64,000 nt of DNA from contig JACKAU010000007.1 in the NCBI GenBank assembly GCA_020634855.1, positions 310,001-374,000 on the forward strand, read 5' to 3'. Position numbers and translations under genes: made by a program. Within the stretch, counting starts at the first letter, position 1; each line of letters begins with the position of its first letter. The stretch comes from Anaerolineales bacterium (lineage in GTDB: Bacteria; Chloroflexota; Anaerolineae; 4572-78; J111). Shown here one piece after another: positions 54,408 to 64,000 of this stretch. The notes beneath the pieces were generated by a model that searched no databases, was not told the origin of the DNA, and saw nothing but the letters and a program-made list of their open reading frames with translations.

Positions 54408-56807
54408 ATGAGTGTTATCTGGAACAAAGTCTGGTCAGACTTATGGCATCACAAAATACGGACATTTTTGGCCGTTTTGAGCATTGCGGCCGGGGTGTTT
54501 GCCTTGGGCGCGATCTTCGGCATGATCGACCAACTCATCCCTAACCTCAACCGCGTTCACCAGTCGATCAACTCGGCCCACTTGACCATGTACCTGGCCG
54601 ACCGCATCGACGAGGACACGGCCACCCGCCTGAGCCATATCGACGGCGTTAAGGATGTCGAGCCGATTAACGAAATCGCGGTTCGGTATCGGCTGGCGAC
54701 CGATGAGGATTGGCAGCCGGCGCAACTGGTCATGCGCAATGACTACGAGGACCAAAAATTTAGCCTGCTGCAACTCAAAGCGGGCGAGTGGCCCCATCGC
54801 GACAACATCGGCGTCGATATTCGGGCGGCGCAATATCTGGGGTTGGAATTTGGCGACAAGGTCATCTTTGATCTGGACGGCGCCGACCGGGCGCTGCCGG
54901 TGTCGGGCCGGATTCGCCATCACTTTATGACCTCGCCCGATTTTGGCGACAACCCCCGGTTTTTCGTCGATGCTCAGGGTCTGGAACGGTTTGGCATCCC
55001 CAAAGGGGAATTCAACCAACTGCTGGTGCAAGTCGAACCCTACAGCGATAAATTGGCGCGCGATATGGCCTCGGAGATTAAAGATCGCCTGGGCAAGGAA
55101 GGGGTCAGCGTCGCTGTGACGTTTTACAACAAACCTGACGAGCATTGGGGCAGCGACTTTTTCGTGGGTCTCAACCTGGTGCTGCAACTGCTGGCGGTGG
55201 TGTCGCTGTTTATGAGTGTGGTCCTGGTTTACAACACCCTCTCAGCTCTGATCACCGAGCAGAAAAGCCAGATCGGGGTGATGAAGGCCATCGGCGGGCG
55301 AACCGGCACCATCGTCAAAATATATCTGGTGGGGGTGCTGGTTTACGGTTCGCTGGCCCTGTTTATCTCGCTGCCGTTGGGGGCTTATGTTGCTTTCAAC
55401 GCAGCCGGCTACTTCCTGGGCATCTTCAATATCGACCACAGCACGTTTGAATTCTCCACGCGGGCGATCATGATCCAGGCGGCCGCCGCAATCGCGGTAC
55501 CGCTGCTGGCCGCGCTCATCCCGGTATTCAACGGGGCGCTGGTCACGGTGCGCGCGGCCATCGCCAGCTATGGCTTGGGCGGCAACTTCGGCACCAGCCG
55601 CCTCGACCGGGGCATCGAACGAGTCAGCCGGCGGTTTCTGTCCGCGCCCAACGCCATGGCGCTGGCCAATGTGTTTCGGCGCAAAGGGCGGTTGGGGCTA
55701 ACCCAACTGGTGTTAATTACTGCCGGGACGCTCTTTTTGATGGTGATGACCCTGTCCAATTCCATCCAACTAACGGTAGACAACGAGTTAGCCCGACGCG
55801 ACTACCAAACCCGCCTCCAATTTGAAGACAACCAGCGCATCGACCGTATCGTCAGAATGACCGAGTCGCTGCCTGAGGTCAGCCAGGCCGAACTCCGCTT
55901 CCAGCAGCCCACCTCGATTTTGCGGGCCGGCCAGGCCACCAAAGAAGCCGGCACGGGCGGCATGCTGATCGGCGTGCCGGACAACAGCGATCTGATCCTG
56001 CCGCGAATTGTGGCCGGTCGCTGGCTGCAAGCCGGTGATGATCGAGCGGTGGTGATGAATGAAGAGACCGCCGAAGATAACGACATCGCGCTAGGGGAAC
56101 AAGTGACGCTGGACCTGGGCGAGCTGGGCGACAGCAAGTGGCAGGTCGTCGGCTTTTACCGGGTGCTGTCAGTCGTCCCGGAGTCGGATGCCGTCTATGC
56201 GCCGCAGGATGCCATTTTCAACGCCACCACCAAGCACAACGTCGGCCAGGTGTTGCTCGTTCGGACACACCCTGCCACGCCGGCTACAGCGGCGGCGGTG
56301 ACGACCCAACTAAAGGATATGTTTGAGCAGCGTCACTGGGAAGTGGCCGACACCCAAACTATTTATGAAGATCGCTCGTTTTTTGATAATTTCTTTGCCC
56401 AGTATTTGGGCATGCTCTTTGGCCTGGCCTTCATTATGGCCATCGTCGGGGGCATCGGCCTGACCGGCTCGCTGTCGATCAGCGTGGTGGAGCGCACTAA
56501 GGAGATCGGCGTGATGCGGGCCATCGGGGCCAAAACGCCGGTGCTAATGCTGATGTTCATTCTGGAAGGCGTACTGCAAGGGCTGGTCAGTTGGCTCGTG
56601 GCCGTGCCAGTCTCGTTTGTGGTCGGCCGCCCGCTGGCGAATGTGGTCGGCCAGGCGATGTTCAGCGTCAATCTGGATTATCAGTATGATCTGCAGGCGG
56701 TTTTGATGTGGTTGGGGCTGGTGGTGGTCATCGCCATCCTGGCCTCGATTATGCCGGCTCGCAGCGCGGTATCGATCAGTGTGCGCGAGAGTTTGGCTTA
56801 TGCGTAA
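54408..56807 (+). CDS. FtsX/MacB-type ABC permease with two FtsX domains
   Basis: This is a 799-residue permease. It opens with a short basic segment and an N-terminal membrane helix (FLAVLSIAAGVFALGAIFG), a large periplasmic MacB_PCD domain, a first FtsX three-helix bundle (about 250-390), an internal second membrane helix, another extracytoplasmic domain and a second FtsX bundle (about 660-799, TKEIGVMRAIGAKTPVLML). This is the full duplicated plan of large FtsX exporters of lipids, peptides or signals. ATG 54408 follows GTGAGG. It is powered by the ATPase at 53308; the cargo is unknown. Confidence 0.92.
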   Translation: MSVIWNKVWSDLWHHKIRTFLAVLSIAAGVFALGAIFGMIDQLIPNLNRVHQSINSAHLTMYLADRIDEDTATRLSHIDGVKDVEPINEIAVRYRLATDEDWQPAQLVMRNDYEDQKFSLLQLKAGEWPHRDNIGVDIRAAQYLGLEFGDKVIFDLDGADRALPVSGRIRHHFMTSPDFGDNPRFFVDAQGLERFGIPKGEFNQLLVQVEPYSDKLARDMASEIKDRLGKEGVSVAVTFYNKPDEHWGSDFFVGLNLVLQLLAVVSLFMSVVLVYNTLSALITEQKSQIGVMKAIGGRTGTIVKIYLVGVLVYGSLALFISLPLGAYVAFNAAGYFLGIFNIDHSTFEFSTRAIMIQAAAAIAVPLLAALIPVFNGALVTVRAAIASYGLGGNFGTSRLDRGIERVSRRFLSAPNAMALANVFRRKGRLGLTQLVLITAGTLFLMVMTLSNSIQLTVDNELARRDYQTRLQFEDNQRIDRIVRMTESLPEVSQAELRFQQPTSILRAGQATKEAGTGGMLIGVPDNSDLILPRIVAGRWLQAGDDRAVVMNEETAEDNDIALGEQVTLDLGELGDSKWQVVGFYRVLSVVPESDAVYAPQDAIFNATTKHNVGQVLLVRTHPATPATAAAVTTQLKDMFEQRHWEVADTQTIYEDRSFFDNFFAQYLGMLFGLAFIMAIVGGIGLTGSLSISVVERTKEIGVMRAIGAKTPVLMLMFILEGVLQGLVSWLVAVPVSFVVGRPLANVVGQAMFSVNLDYQYDLQAVLMWLGLVVVIAILASIMPARSAVSISVRESLAYA

Positions 56808-56832
56808 CGTCGTTCCGGATGCAATGAGATAT

Positions 56833-56865
56833 AAAAAAGGCTAGCTTGAGCAGCTAGCCTTTTTT
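56833..56865. terminator. Bidirectional terminator between the ABC permease and gyrB
   Basis: A perfect 14-bp stem (AAAAAAGGCTAGCT with its complement) and loop TGAGC serve both convergent genes, with T runs on each strand. Confidence 0.93.
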
Positions 56866-56952
56866 ATTTGATATCAATTTCAGTCGCATCAATTGTGAAA
56901 ATTCAGTCTCACCAACTTCGCAACTATTCTTACTATATATGCAATCCTACAA

Positions 56953-58880
56953 CTAAATATCCAAATTCTGAACCTGCTTGGCATGAGTCTGGATGAATTT
57001 CCGCCGGGGTGCGACGACGCTGCCCATAAGCATGTCAAAGGTATTATCGGCGGCGGCGGCGTCTTCAATGGTAACTTGCAGAATAATACGCACTTCGGGA
57101 TCCATGGTGGTTTCCCACAACTGCTCCGGGTTCATCTCACCTAAACCTTTATAGCGCTGGAGATCGACCGAGGCCCCATTGAGTTTGGCTATATGCGAGT
57201 TTTTCTCGTCTTCAGTATAGACGTAGGTGATATCTTTTCGGTTTTTATCCGATAGAGCGGCGGCTGAGCGATAAAGAGATGCCCATGCTCGATCAACTGC
57301 GGCATGTAGCGGAAGAAGAAGGTCAGCAGCAGCGTACGGATATGCGAGCCGTCCACATCGGCGTCGGTCATAATAATGATCCGCCCGTAGCGCAGCCCCT
57401 CCAGGCTGAAATCATCGCCAATGCCCGTGCCCAGAGCGGTGATCAGGGCCTTTACCTCATTGTTGCCCAAAATTTTGTCCAACCTGGCCCGTTCGGTGTT
57501 GAGGATTTTACCACGCAGCGGCAAAATAGCCTGAAAGCGGCGATCGCGACCTTGTTTGGCGCTGCCGCCGGCGCTGTCACCCTCAACAATGTACAGTTCG
57601 GTGTTGCCGGTATCGCGACTGGAGCAGTCGGCCAGTTTGCCGGGTAGGGTACTGCTTTCCAGAGCGCTCTTGCGTAAAACCAGTTCCCGCGCCTTTTTAG
57701 CCGCATTCCGCGCTCGCGACGAGGTTAGACACTTTTCGATGATTTGTTTGGCGTCACGCGGATTCTGTTCCAGAAAGGCCGAAAAGGCATCGGCCACCAC
57801 CGACTCGACGATGGTTTTCACTTCCGCGTTCATCAACTTAACCTTGGTCTGGCTCTCAAACTGGGGATCGGGGTGTTTGACCGAAACAATCGCGGTCAAT
57901 CCCTCACGGGTATCCTCACCGGTAAAGTTAGCATCATTATCTTTGAGAAGATTATTTTTGCGCGAGTAATCATTAATCGTCCGGGTTAAAGCGCCCCGCA
58001 GACCGGTTAGGTGGCTTCCGCCGTCAGGGGTATGGATGGTGTTGGCAAAGGCGAACACACTTTCGGTATAGGCGCCGGTGTACTGGATCGCCACTTCAAC
58101 GCCGATGTCATCGACTTCCTTTTCCACGTGAACCGGGTCGTGCAAGGTCTCTCGATTGCGGTTAAGATAGCGCACAAACGAAGTCACTCCGCCCTCGAAG
58201 TAAAAGGTATGCTCTTTGGTCGGCTCAGATCGCTCATCGCTAAAGGTGATGCGGATGCCTTTGGTCACAAACGCCATCTCTCTGAAACGCACCAGCAGCG
58301 TGTTCCAGTTGAAGCCCGGCGAGTCTTTGAAGATTTCGGGGTCGTACTTGAAAGAAATGGTGGTGCCGGTTTTATCGCGATCTTCCGGTGGGAGTTGGCC
58401 GACTTCTGCCACCGGGCCGTCAGGTACGCCGCGCCGGTAGGTTTGCTGCCAGATGGCGCCGTCGCGCCAGACCTCGGCTACTAGCCGCTCACTGAGGGCG
58501 TTCACCGCCGACACCCCGACCCCGTGCAGCCCGCCGGAAACTTTGTAGCTGCCTTTGTCAAACTTACCTCCGGCGTGGAGAGTAGTCATTACCAGTTCCA
58601 GCGACGAAACTTTTTTCTGGGGATGCTCATCGACCGGTATCCCCCGGCCATTGTCGATGACCGACACCGTTTCGTCGGCGCGAATGATGACCCGAATGTG
58701 GTCGCAATAGCCGGCTAGGGCTTCGTCAATCGAATTGTCAACTACTTCATAGATTAAATGATGGAGCGCCTTGATATCAGTTCCACCTACGTACATCCCT
58801 GGACGACGTCGAACGGCTTCAAGACCTTCCAGTACGGTTATTTTGTCTGCGGTATAGTCATTGGGGATAGGCGAAACCAT
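56953..58880 (-). CDS. gyrB: DNA gyrase subunit B, one frameshift near the C-terminus
   Basis: GyrB is the ATPase and part of the DNA gate of gyrase. From ATG 58880 (behind GGAGG, rejecting the upstream start 58895) the frame encodes the GHKL ATPase (EVVDNSIDEALAGYCD, NGRGIPVDEH, GGLHGVGVSAVNALS) and the toprim domain (EGDSAGGSAKQGRDR, DADVDGSHI). At about 57236, in a CGAAAAG context, the frame shifts by one base, and the rest (QRYKGLGEMNPEQLWETTMD ... FIQTHAKQVQNLDI) continues in another frame to 56953. Intact length would be about 642 residues, normal for GyrB. As gyrB is essential, a lost base in the sequence is likelier than a real mutation. The domains carry no other damage. Confidence 0.93.
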
Positions 58881-58929
58881 TAAAAAAACCTCCAAAATTG
58901 TTGTGGAACTTACACTTTTTCATCTCTAC

Positions 58930-58958
58930 ATTATACCTTATTTTCGGCAATTCCTCAA
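58930..58958 (-). promoter_or_regulatory. gyrB promoter
   Basis: On the minus strand TTGAGG (58958-58953) and TATAAT (58935-58930) are 17 bp apart, 50 bp before gyrB. A 13-bp inverted repeat (TACTACATCTTGT with its complement, 58989-59035) lies just upstream and could be an operator. Confidence 0.75.
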
Positions 58959-59089
58959 ATTTAGCTCAAAACGCTTTCCGCTCCAAGCTACTACATCTTG
59001 TGTAACAAAAGCTAAATTCTATACAAGATGTAGTATAGGAGATTTTGCTAAACCACCAAAACGTACAAATGTTCGATTAGTTGGATAGA

Positions 59090-59172
59090 GGGCTGGTTGG
59101 GTAGTTGGTTGGTTGGATAGTTTGCTAGTTGGTTGGAAACAAACAAACCAACTAGCAAACCAACTAACCATC
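59090..59172. repeat. GTTGGTTGG-type hairpin between gyrB and the tricorn gene
   Basis: GTTTGCTAGTTGGTT (59120-59134) and its perfect complement (59146-59160) form a 15-bp stem. Flanking ggttgggtagttggttgg sequence adds more pairing. It lies right after the tricorn stop codon and may end its transcript. Confidence 0.75.
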
Positions 59173-62100
59173 CTATTTAATTTTCGGCAATTTGGGCAGG
59201 TCTAACCGAGGTCGGGGGCCAAAATCGGGAATCTGCGGCGGGTTTTGCTCTAGCATCTTCAAAATCTCCTCAAGCGCCCGGTCGAGCTGAGTGTCTTTGT
59301 TCGCCGCGTAATCCTGAGGCTTGATATCAACTTCGATATCAGGATCGGTGCCGTAATTCTCGACCCCCCAGCCGACATCCTCAAACCAGAAAGAATACTC
59401 CGGCTGGGTGGTAATGGTACCGTCGGCCAGCGCATGGCGCGGCGAGATGCCAATGACCCCGCCCCAGGTCCGCTTCCCGATCAGCGGGCCCAACTTCATC
59501 AGTTTGAAAACATGGCTAAAGATATCGCCATCAGAGCCGGCATACTCATTGGCCAGAGCGACCATTGGCCCCAACACGGCGTGGAACGGATAGCTGAGCG
59601 CCTCACCGTAGCGAGGCTGGTCGTACCCTAAGCGACGGCGGGCCAGCTTCTCGATCAGCAACTGCGACACGTGACCGCCGCCGTTGAATCGCACATCGAC
59701 AATCAAACCCTGCCGCTCGGCTTCAGATAGATAATAGCGATGGAATTCGGCGTAACCAATCGGCCCCATATTGGGGATATGAACATAGCCGACCCGGCCA
59801 TCGGTCGCCTCATGTACCCGGCGGCGATTGGTCTCGACCCACTCTCGATAGCGGGCCGGCGTTTCGTCGGACAGGGTTCTGACCAGCACCGTCCGAGCCG
59901 TTGAGCCGACGGCATCATCATTGTCAGCACTTTTATCCCCGCTTGCCGGCAGGATGGTCAACTGCACCTCGCTGCCGGCGCGGTTAACCAGCAACTCCTG
60001 AGGCGAAAGCTCCCGGCTGAGGCGCTGCCCATCGACCGCCACCAAAATATCGCCGGCTTTGGCATTGACGCCCAACCGGTTCAACGGCGAGTCATTGCGA
60101 CGCAGCCAGGTGTCCCCCGCCACAATATGGGTAATCCGATAACCATCCGACTCAACGTCGTATTCAAAATCAGTCCCTAAAAAACCCTGCTGGTAGCGCG
60201 GCGGAGTCCGGTAATCGCCGCCGATTTCGTAGGCGTGGGAGGTGCCTAACTCGCCTTGCATTTCCCACAGCAGGTCGGAAAATTCAGAGCGGGTCGAGAC
60301 GCGCTCAACCAGCGGATAGTATCGCTCGTAAACCGACCGCCAATCGACGCTGGACATATCTTCCGTCCAAAAATGATCGCGTTGGAGCCGCCACGCCTCG
60401 CGGAACATCTGCTGCCACTCATCCGGCGGGTTGATTTCAACGCTCAACCGGCCGAGTTTTAGCCAGCCGCTTTTTTTGGTGAAGCCGGTCGCGTTGTTAT
60501 CCGGCTTTTCGCCGGCCTTTAGCACCCGCACATTCTTACCGGATCGATAAATCAAATAATCATGCTTGCGGTTGACCTCAAACTCGTTCAGACCGTTAAC
60601 GATAAACTCCTTTTTTTGCTCAACCAAATCGTACCATTCCAGCGCGCCCCGGCCGGCCTCACTATTACGGTTGCTCCAGTTTCGACCTAAACTCCCCTCG
60701 ATAGGAAACGAGGTAAAATAGACTTTATCTTTCACCCCTTTTACTTGATGGTACAAGCCTTCGGCCACCGGAAATGCGGACACCCGCTGCTGGATACCGT
60801 CCAGATCGATTTGCAGCCGTTTGTCGCCGTTCTTGTCTTTCCCACCTTCCTCTTTTGACTCGGGCTGAACCTCACGCTTTTCCTCCCCATTCTTGGCTTT
60901 GTCCTCCGGCTTGTCGCCATTATTCATATTAGGCGGCATGGTCATAAAGGGGTTGGGTAAATTTTCTTGCAACGTCAGCAGGTAGGGACGGCTGCCACGC
61001 GGGAAGTTGAGATCAAAATACAGGCGGTCGTACACCGGGTCGAACTCGCGGTAGGAGATAAAATAGAGATATTTACCGCCGGGGTCAAAGCTAGGCCCGA
61101 AATCTAAGAAGTTATGAGGCGAGGTAGCAAAGTGCGTTTCACCGGTTTCAACTTGGCACAATTTAATAGCACAGGTATGGTGCGACGTTCTAAAACCATA
61201 AGCCACCCACTTGCCGTCGGGCGACCAGTCGATGCCGGCAATGCGCCCGTAGCCGCTTTTGTCGAGCAGCTTGGTCGTTCTCGTGTTCAAATTGACGTAG
61301 ATCAACTCCAGCCGATGGTTAGCGATGACCAAGACATCCTCTTTGGGCGAGACATGCAGCGACACCGCCCGGCCCAAATCCAACCCTTCCAGCCGCTCAA
61401 CGGTGTGTTCGGTCGCGGGCAGCGAGGCGTCGGTGTGGATTTCCAGCGCTTCTTCGCCGGTTGCGTCGCTGACCATTACCAGCCGCTTGCCGTCGTTAAA
61501 CCACTCGGCCAGACGAGAGCGCACGCCTTGCCGCGGCCCATACTGAAATACGGCGCCGTCCCAATTCGCCATCGAAAACACTTTGCCGCGCACCGATAAG
61601 GCGGTGCTGTGGCCGGCCGGGTGCAAGGCCAGTTGTTCCAGATATCTCTCCGGCTTGATAAACTTGCGGCTGCGTTGGGCGCGAGGACTGTGATAGTCAA
61701 TCTCGATTTTTTGAGTCGATCCCGCACCATCTTGGGTCGGATCGAATAGATATAAATCGGCGCCGGCGCGATAGACAATACGCCGGCCGTCGGTATCCGG
61801 CTGGCGAACGTAAAAATCCTCGTGATGGGTGTGCCGCTGAATCTTTCTCCCTTTCGCATCGCAGGAGTAAATGTTACCGATGCCCTCATGATCAGACAGA
61901 AAATAGATACGCTCACCGATCCACATTGGGCTGGCCAGGTTGCTTTTCAACTTTAACAGTGACTTGAATTTACCCTTACCCTTGGCATCGATCCAGATAT
62001 CGCCGGTGCGGCCGCCGCGATATCGCTTCCAACGGGCCAAATCCTCGTTTCGGCGGCCGATGACCACGCCGCCATCGGGGCCAAAGGAAATCGATACCGC

Positions 62101-62496
62101 CGGGCCGTAGGGCAGCGGTTCCGGCTGCCCACCCGCCGGATTAAGGGTATAGAGGGGAGTTAGGCGAAAAAATGGTTGGCCGGCGCTGCTGGCAATGACG
62201 ATTTTACCGTCCGGCGTCCAGTCTAAAACCGTTGTGATGCTGCCCAAATAAGTCAGACGGGTAGCCGATCCGCCGCTGGCGGGCATCACATACACTTCGG
62301 CTTCGCCTTCCTCGCGCCCGATGAAGGCCAGCAGTTGGCCATCGGGCGACAGGGCCGGGTGGGATGAGATGCCCAAATTGGTGGTCAGCCGTCGGGCTAT
62401 CCCCCCATCGGCCGGGACCGTCCACAGATCATCTTCACAGACAAAAACTATATTGGATTTATAGATCGTTGGGTAGTGATAATATCCGTCAGTCAC
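59173..62496 (-). CDS. Tricorn protease homologue
   Basis: This is a 1107-residue cytoplasmic peptidase of family S41 that trims peptides made by upstream proteases. The N-terminal half is a pair of beta-propellers (PALSPDGQLLAFIG, LDWTPDGKIVIAS, DWSPDGKWVAYGF). A charged linker (about 525-560, Lys/Glu-rich) follows, then a helical core domain, PDZ (about 850-900, SPLNRLGVNAKAGDILVAVDG) and the C-terminal protease core with the Ser-His pair in TSHAYEIGG and the nucleophile region AGSDGDIFSH. The end is basic and Pro-rich. ATG 62496 precedes a normal strand. Length matches the tricorn family (about 1050-1100). Confidence 0.92.
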   Translation of the reverse strand: MTDGYYHYPTIYKSNIVFVCEDDLWTVPADGGIARRLTTNLGISSHPALSPDGQLLAFIGREEGEAEVYVMPASGGSATRLTYLGSITTVLDWTPDGKIVIASSAGQPFFRLTPLYTLNPAGGQPEPLPYGPAVSISFGPDGGVVIGRRNEDLARWKRYRGGRTGDIWIDAKGKGKFKSLLKLKSNLASPMWIGERIYFLSDHEGIGNIYSCDAKGRKIQRHTHHEDFYVRQPDTDGRRIVYRAGADLYLFDPTQDGAGSTQKIEIDYHSPRAQRSRKFIKPERYLEQLALHPAGHSTALSVRGKVFSMANWDGAVFQYGPRQGVRSRLAEWFNDGKRLVMVSDATGEEALEIHTDASLPATEHTVERLEGLDLGRAVSLHVSPKEDVLVIANHRLELIYVNLNTRTTKLLDKSGYGRIAGIDWSPDGKWVAYGFRTSHHTCAIKLCQVETGETHFATSPHNFLDFGPSFDPGGKYLYFISYREFDPVYDRLYFDLNFPRGSRPYLLTLQENLPNPFMTMPPNMNNGDKPEDKAKNGEEKREVQPESKEEGGKDKNGDKRLQIDLDGIQQRVSAFPVAEGLYHQVKGVKDKVYFTSFPIEGSLGRNWSNRNSEAGRGALEWYDLVEQKKEFIVNGLNEFEVNRKHDYLIYRSGKNVRVLKAGEKPDNNATGFTKKSGWLKLGRLSVEINPPDEWQQMFREAWRLQRDHFWTEDMSSVDWRSVYERYYPLVERVSTRSEFSDLLWEMQGELGTSHAYEIGGDYRTPPRYQQGFLGTDFEYDVESDGYRITHIVAGDTWLRRNDSPLNRLGVNAKAGDILVAVDGQRLSRELSPQELLVNRAGSEVQLTILPASGDKSADNDDAVGSTARTVLVRTLSDETPARYREWVETNRRRVHEATDGRVGYVHIPNMGPIGYAEFHRYYLSEAERQGLIVDVRFNGGGHVSQLLIEKLARRRLGYDQPRYGEALSYPFHAVLGPMVALANEYAGSDGDIFSHVFKLMKLGPLIGKRTWGGVIGISPRHALADGTITTQPEYSFWFEDVGWGVENYGTDPDIEVDIKPQDYAANKDTQLDRALEEILKMLEQNPPQIPDFGPRPRLDLPKLPKIK

Positions 62497-62606
62497 TCAC
62501 GACTCCTCTAAAAATATTTTTTTATCAACTCAACTTGAGGATGGGTCAATTAGTCCGGTTAAGGCGGCTGAAGGTACAGCATTCAGTTGTCTAAGCCGAT
62601 TAAGGG

Positions 62607-64000
62607 TCAGGATCTTTCTAATTCGGCCAGCGCTTCTTCGCGCAGTTGGCGGCGCAGCACTTTGCCGGCCAGCGATTTGGGGAGTTCATCACGAAAAACA
62701 ACCTTGCGCGGCTGCTTGTAGGGCGCCAATCGTTCGCGGCAAAAGTGGCGAATTTCTGAAGCGGTCGCGGTTTCACCCGGCAGCAGGGTGATGTAGGCCG
62801 CAATTTTCTCGCCGCGCACCCCGTCGGGCAGGCCAATTACAGCGGCGGTTTGAACCTTGGGATGCTGGTAGAGCACCTCTTCCACCTCGCGGGGGTAGAC
62901 GTTGTAACCGGCGCTTAAGATTAAATCTTTCTTACGATCGACAATGTAAAAGTAACCCTCTTCATCCATACGGGCGATATCACCGGTGCGGAGCCAGCCG
63001 TCGATAACCGTCGTTGCGGTCTCTTCATCGCGACTCCAGTAACCCACCATCACCTGCGGTCCCATAATCATCAATTCGCCCACTTCGCCGACCCCTAACT
63101 CTTTACCGGGGTCATCTGCATCGACAATTTTAGCATCGGTGCCGACAATTGGCACACCGATACTACCAAATTTACGCTGGCCGTTGAGCGGGTTCACATG
63201 CGTTACTGAAGAGGCTTCGGTCATCCCGTAAGCCTCGGCAATACGCGCCCCGGTGCGGGCCTCGAACTGTTCCATCACGTCCACCGGCAAAGGCGCAGCG
63301 CCGCTAAAAACGGCCTGGATTGAGGTTAAATCCACCTGATCGATGGTGTGGTAATTGTTGAGCGCCACAAACAGGGCCGGCACCCCGGCAAAAAAGGTGG
63401 GCCGTTCGGCCACAATGGCATCAACAATCGTTTTGATCTCCGGTTGAGGGATCAGCACCAGCGTGGCCGCCATATAAACGGCCATATTCATCATCGCATT
63501 CATGCCGTACACGTGAAAGAAGGGCATAATCGCCAAGGCGATCAATTCCCCTTCATTTTGCTCATATAGCAAAAAAGTGCGAATCTGGTACAGGCTGGCC
63601 AGCAGATTGCGATGAGTCAGCATCGCCCCTTTGGGTAGGCCAGTGGTGCCGCCGGTGTATTGCAAGCAGGCGACATCATCCGGCTTAATCGCCACCGGCG
63701 CGGGGGCTGGATATTTGCCGCCGATCAGCTTCTTAAAGGCGTGAACCGTTTCGCTATAGGTCACACCGACCCATTTGCCTTTGCGCTTCAACTCAATCGG
63801 GGCCAGGGTTCGCTTAATAAGCGGCATATAATCCTGGATGCCACCTAAAATGATATGCTTTAGCGCCAGCCGGTCTCGCACGGCCTCGATTTGGGGCCAG
63901 AACAAATCGAGACTGATCACAAATTCCACCCCGGCATCACCCCACTGGTGTTCCAGTTCGCGCTCGACATAGAGCGGGTTGGTCATAACCGTCACCGCGC
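62607..64000 (-). CDS. Long-chain acyl-CoA ligase (AMP-binding), 5' partial
   Basis: The frame is open to the right edge, so the N-terminal part of the gene is outside. The visible 463 residues show the adenylate-forming core: P-loop YTGGTTGLPKG, FFHVYGMN, EAYGMTEASS, GWLRTGDIARMDEEGYFYIVDR and the C-terminal catalytic Lys in KSLAGKVLRR. The order matches FadD-type fatty acyl-CoA synthetases, and TNPLYVERELEHQW near the edge fits the segment just after the enzyme's N-terminal domain. GTG 63995 is internal. Chain length cannot be judged. Confidence 0.9.
   Translation of the reverse strand, partial: AVTVMTNPLYVERELEHQWGDAGVEFVISLDLFWPQIEAVRDRLALKHIILGGIQDYMPLIKRTLAPIELKRKGKWVGVTYSETVHAFKKLIGGKYPAPAPVAIKPDDVACLQYTGGTTGLPKGAMLTHRNLLASLYQIRTFLLYEQNEGELIALAIMPFFHVYGMNAMMNMAVYMAATLVLIPQPEIKTIVDAIVAERPTFFAGVPALFVALNNYHTIDQVDLTSIQAVFSGAAPLPVDVMEQFEARTGARIAEAYGMTEASSVTHVNPLNGQRKFGSIGVPIVGTDAKIVDADDPGKELGVGEVGELMIMGPQVMVGYWSRDEETATTVIDGWLRTGDIARMDEEGYFYIVDRKKDLILSAGYNVYPREVEEVLYQHPKVQTAAVIGLPDGVRGEKIAAYITLLPGETATASEIRHFCRERLAPYKQPRKVVFRDELPKSLAGKVLRRQLREEALAELERS

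Overview
The window reads as a chromosomal segment of a Chloroflexota bacterium, probably Anaerolineae-like. This is inferred from gene content and not from a marker tree. The clues are an RpoC with a charged coiled-coil insertion after its N-terminal zinc site, an AfsR/NB-ARC-type TPR regulator, a tricorn protease, a 2TM-domain protein, a CpXC protein, a deazaflavin-dependent (F420) type reductase and many short palindromic dispersed repeats between genes. Coding density is high and UGA is an ordinary stop codon.

Layout. 1-7600 is accessory: the tail of a TPR regulator, a GNAT scrap, a higBA toxin-antitoxin locus with a frameshifted antitoxin, an AT-rich gene of about 677 codons with a nuclease-like C-terminus broken by five frameshifts, an exact 41-bp tandem array, a 2TM-coiled-coil protein, a TetR remnant and a MITE-like hairpin. 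7605-18354 is core: a Ddn-like reductase, prfB with its programmed frameshift, a Xer-like recombinase behind a strong promoter and terminator, rpoC, rpsU, tkt and rpiA. 18364-23181 carries a glycosidase-like protein, a membrane protein, a flavin reductase and a phosphoesterase. 23211-30069 (minus strand) is a signalling operon: Ser/Thr kinase with PQQ propeller, PP2C phosphatase, J-domain/vWA protein, FHA protein, a small protein and a CpXC protein.

30330-36651 holds a response regulator, ppk1, glk, a SufS-like PLP enzyme and prs. 36641-41568 (minus strand) is a copper-responsive cluster: a near-perfect CsoR promoter/operator, csoR, a CopZ-like HMA protein, a thioredoxin-fold lipoprotein, copA, a mutarotase-like protein and a RibD-C reductase. 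The lipoprotein gene has in-frame UGA codons at exactly the two positions of the thioredoxin CxxC motif (U44-P-P-U47). A 7-bp, G-first-loop hairpin lies 18 nt after the second UGA, so it is a strong candidate selenoprotein with a UxxU redox centre. This is the most notable item in the window.

41647-46643 has a BON protein and a type II P-type ATPase translationally coupled to two TrkA-like KTN proteins. 46700-52875 carries a PAS hybrid kinase, a heavily frameshifted CheB-CheR-PAS gene and about 900 bp of intergenic repeats between them. 53308-56807 is a MacB/FtsX-type ABC exporter. 56953-64000 has gyrB (one frameshift), a tricorn protease and the C-terminal part of an acyl-CoA ligase. No tRNA, rRNA or CRISPR array was seen. 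The many single-base frameshifts at short homopolymers, including one in the essential gyrB, mean sequencing error must be weighed against real gene decay.
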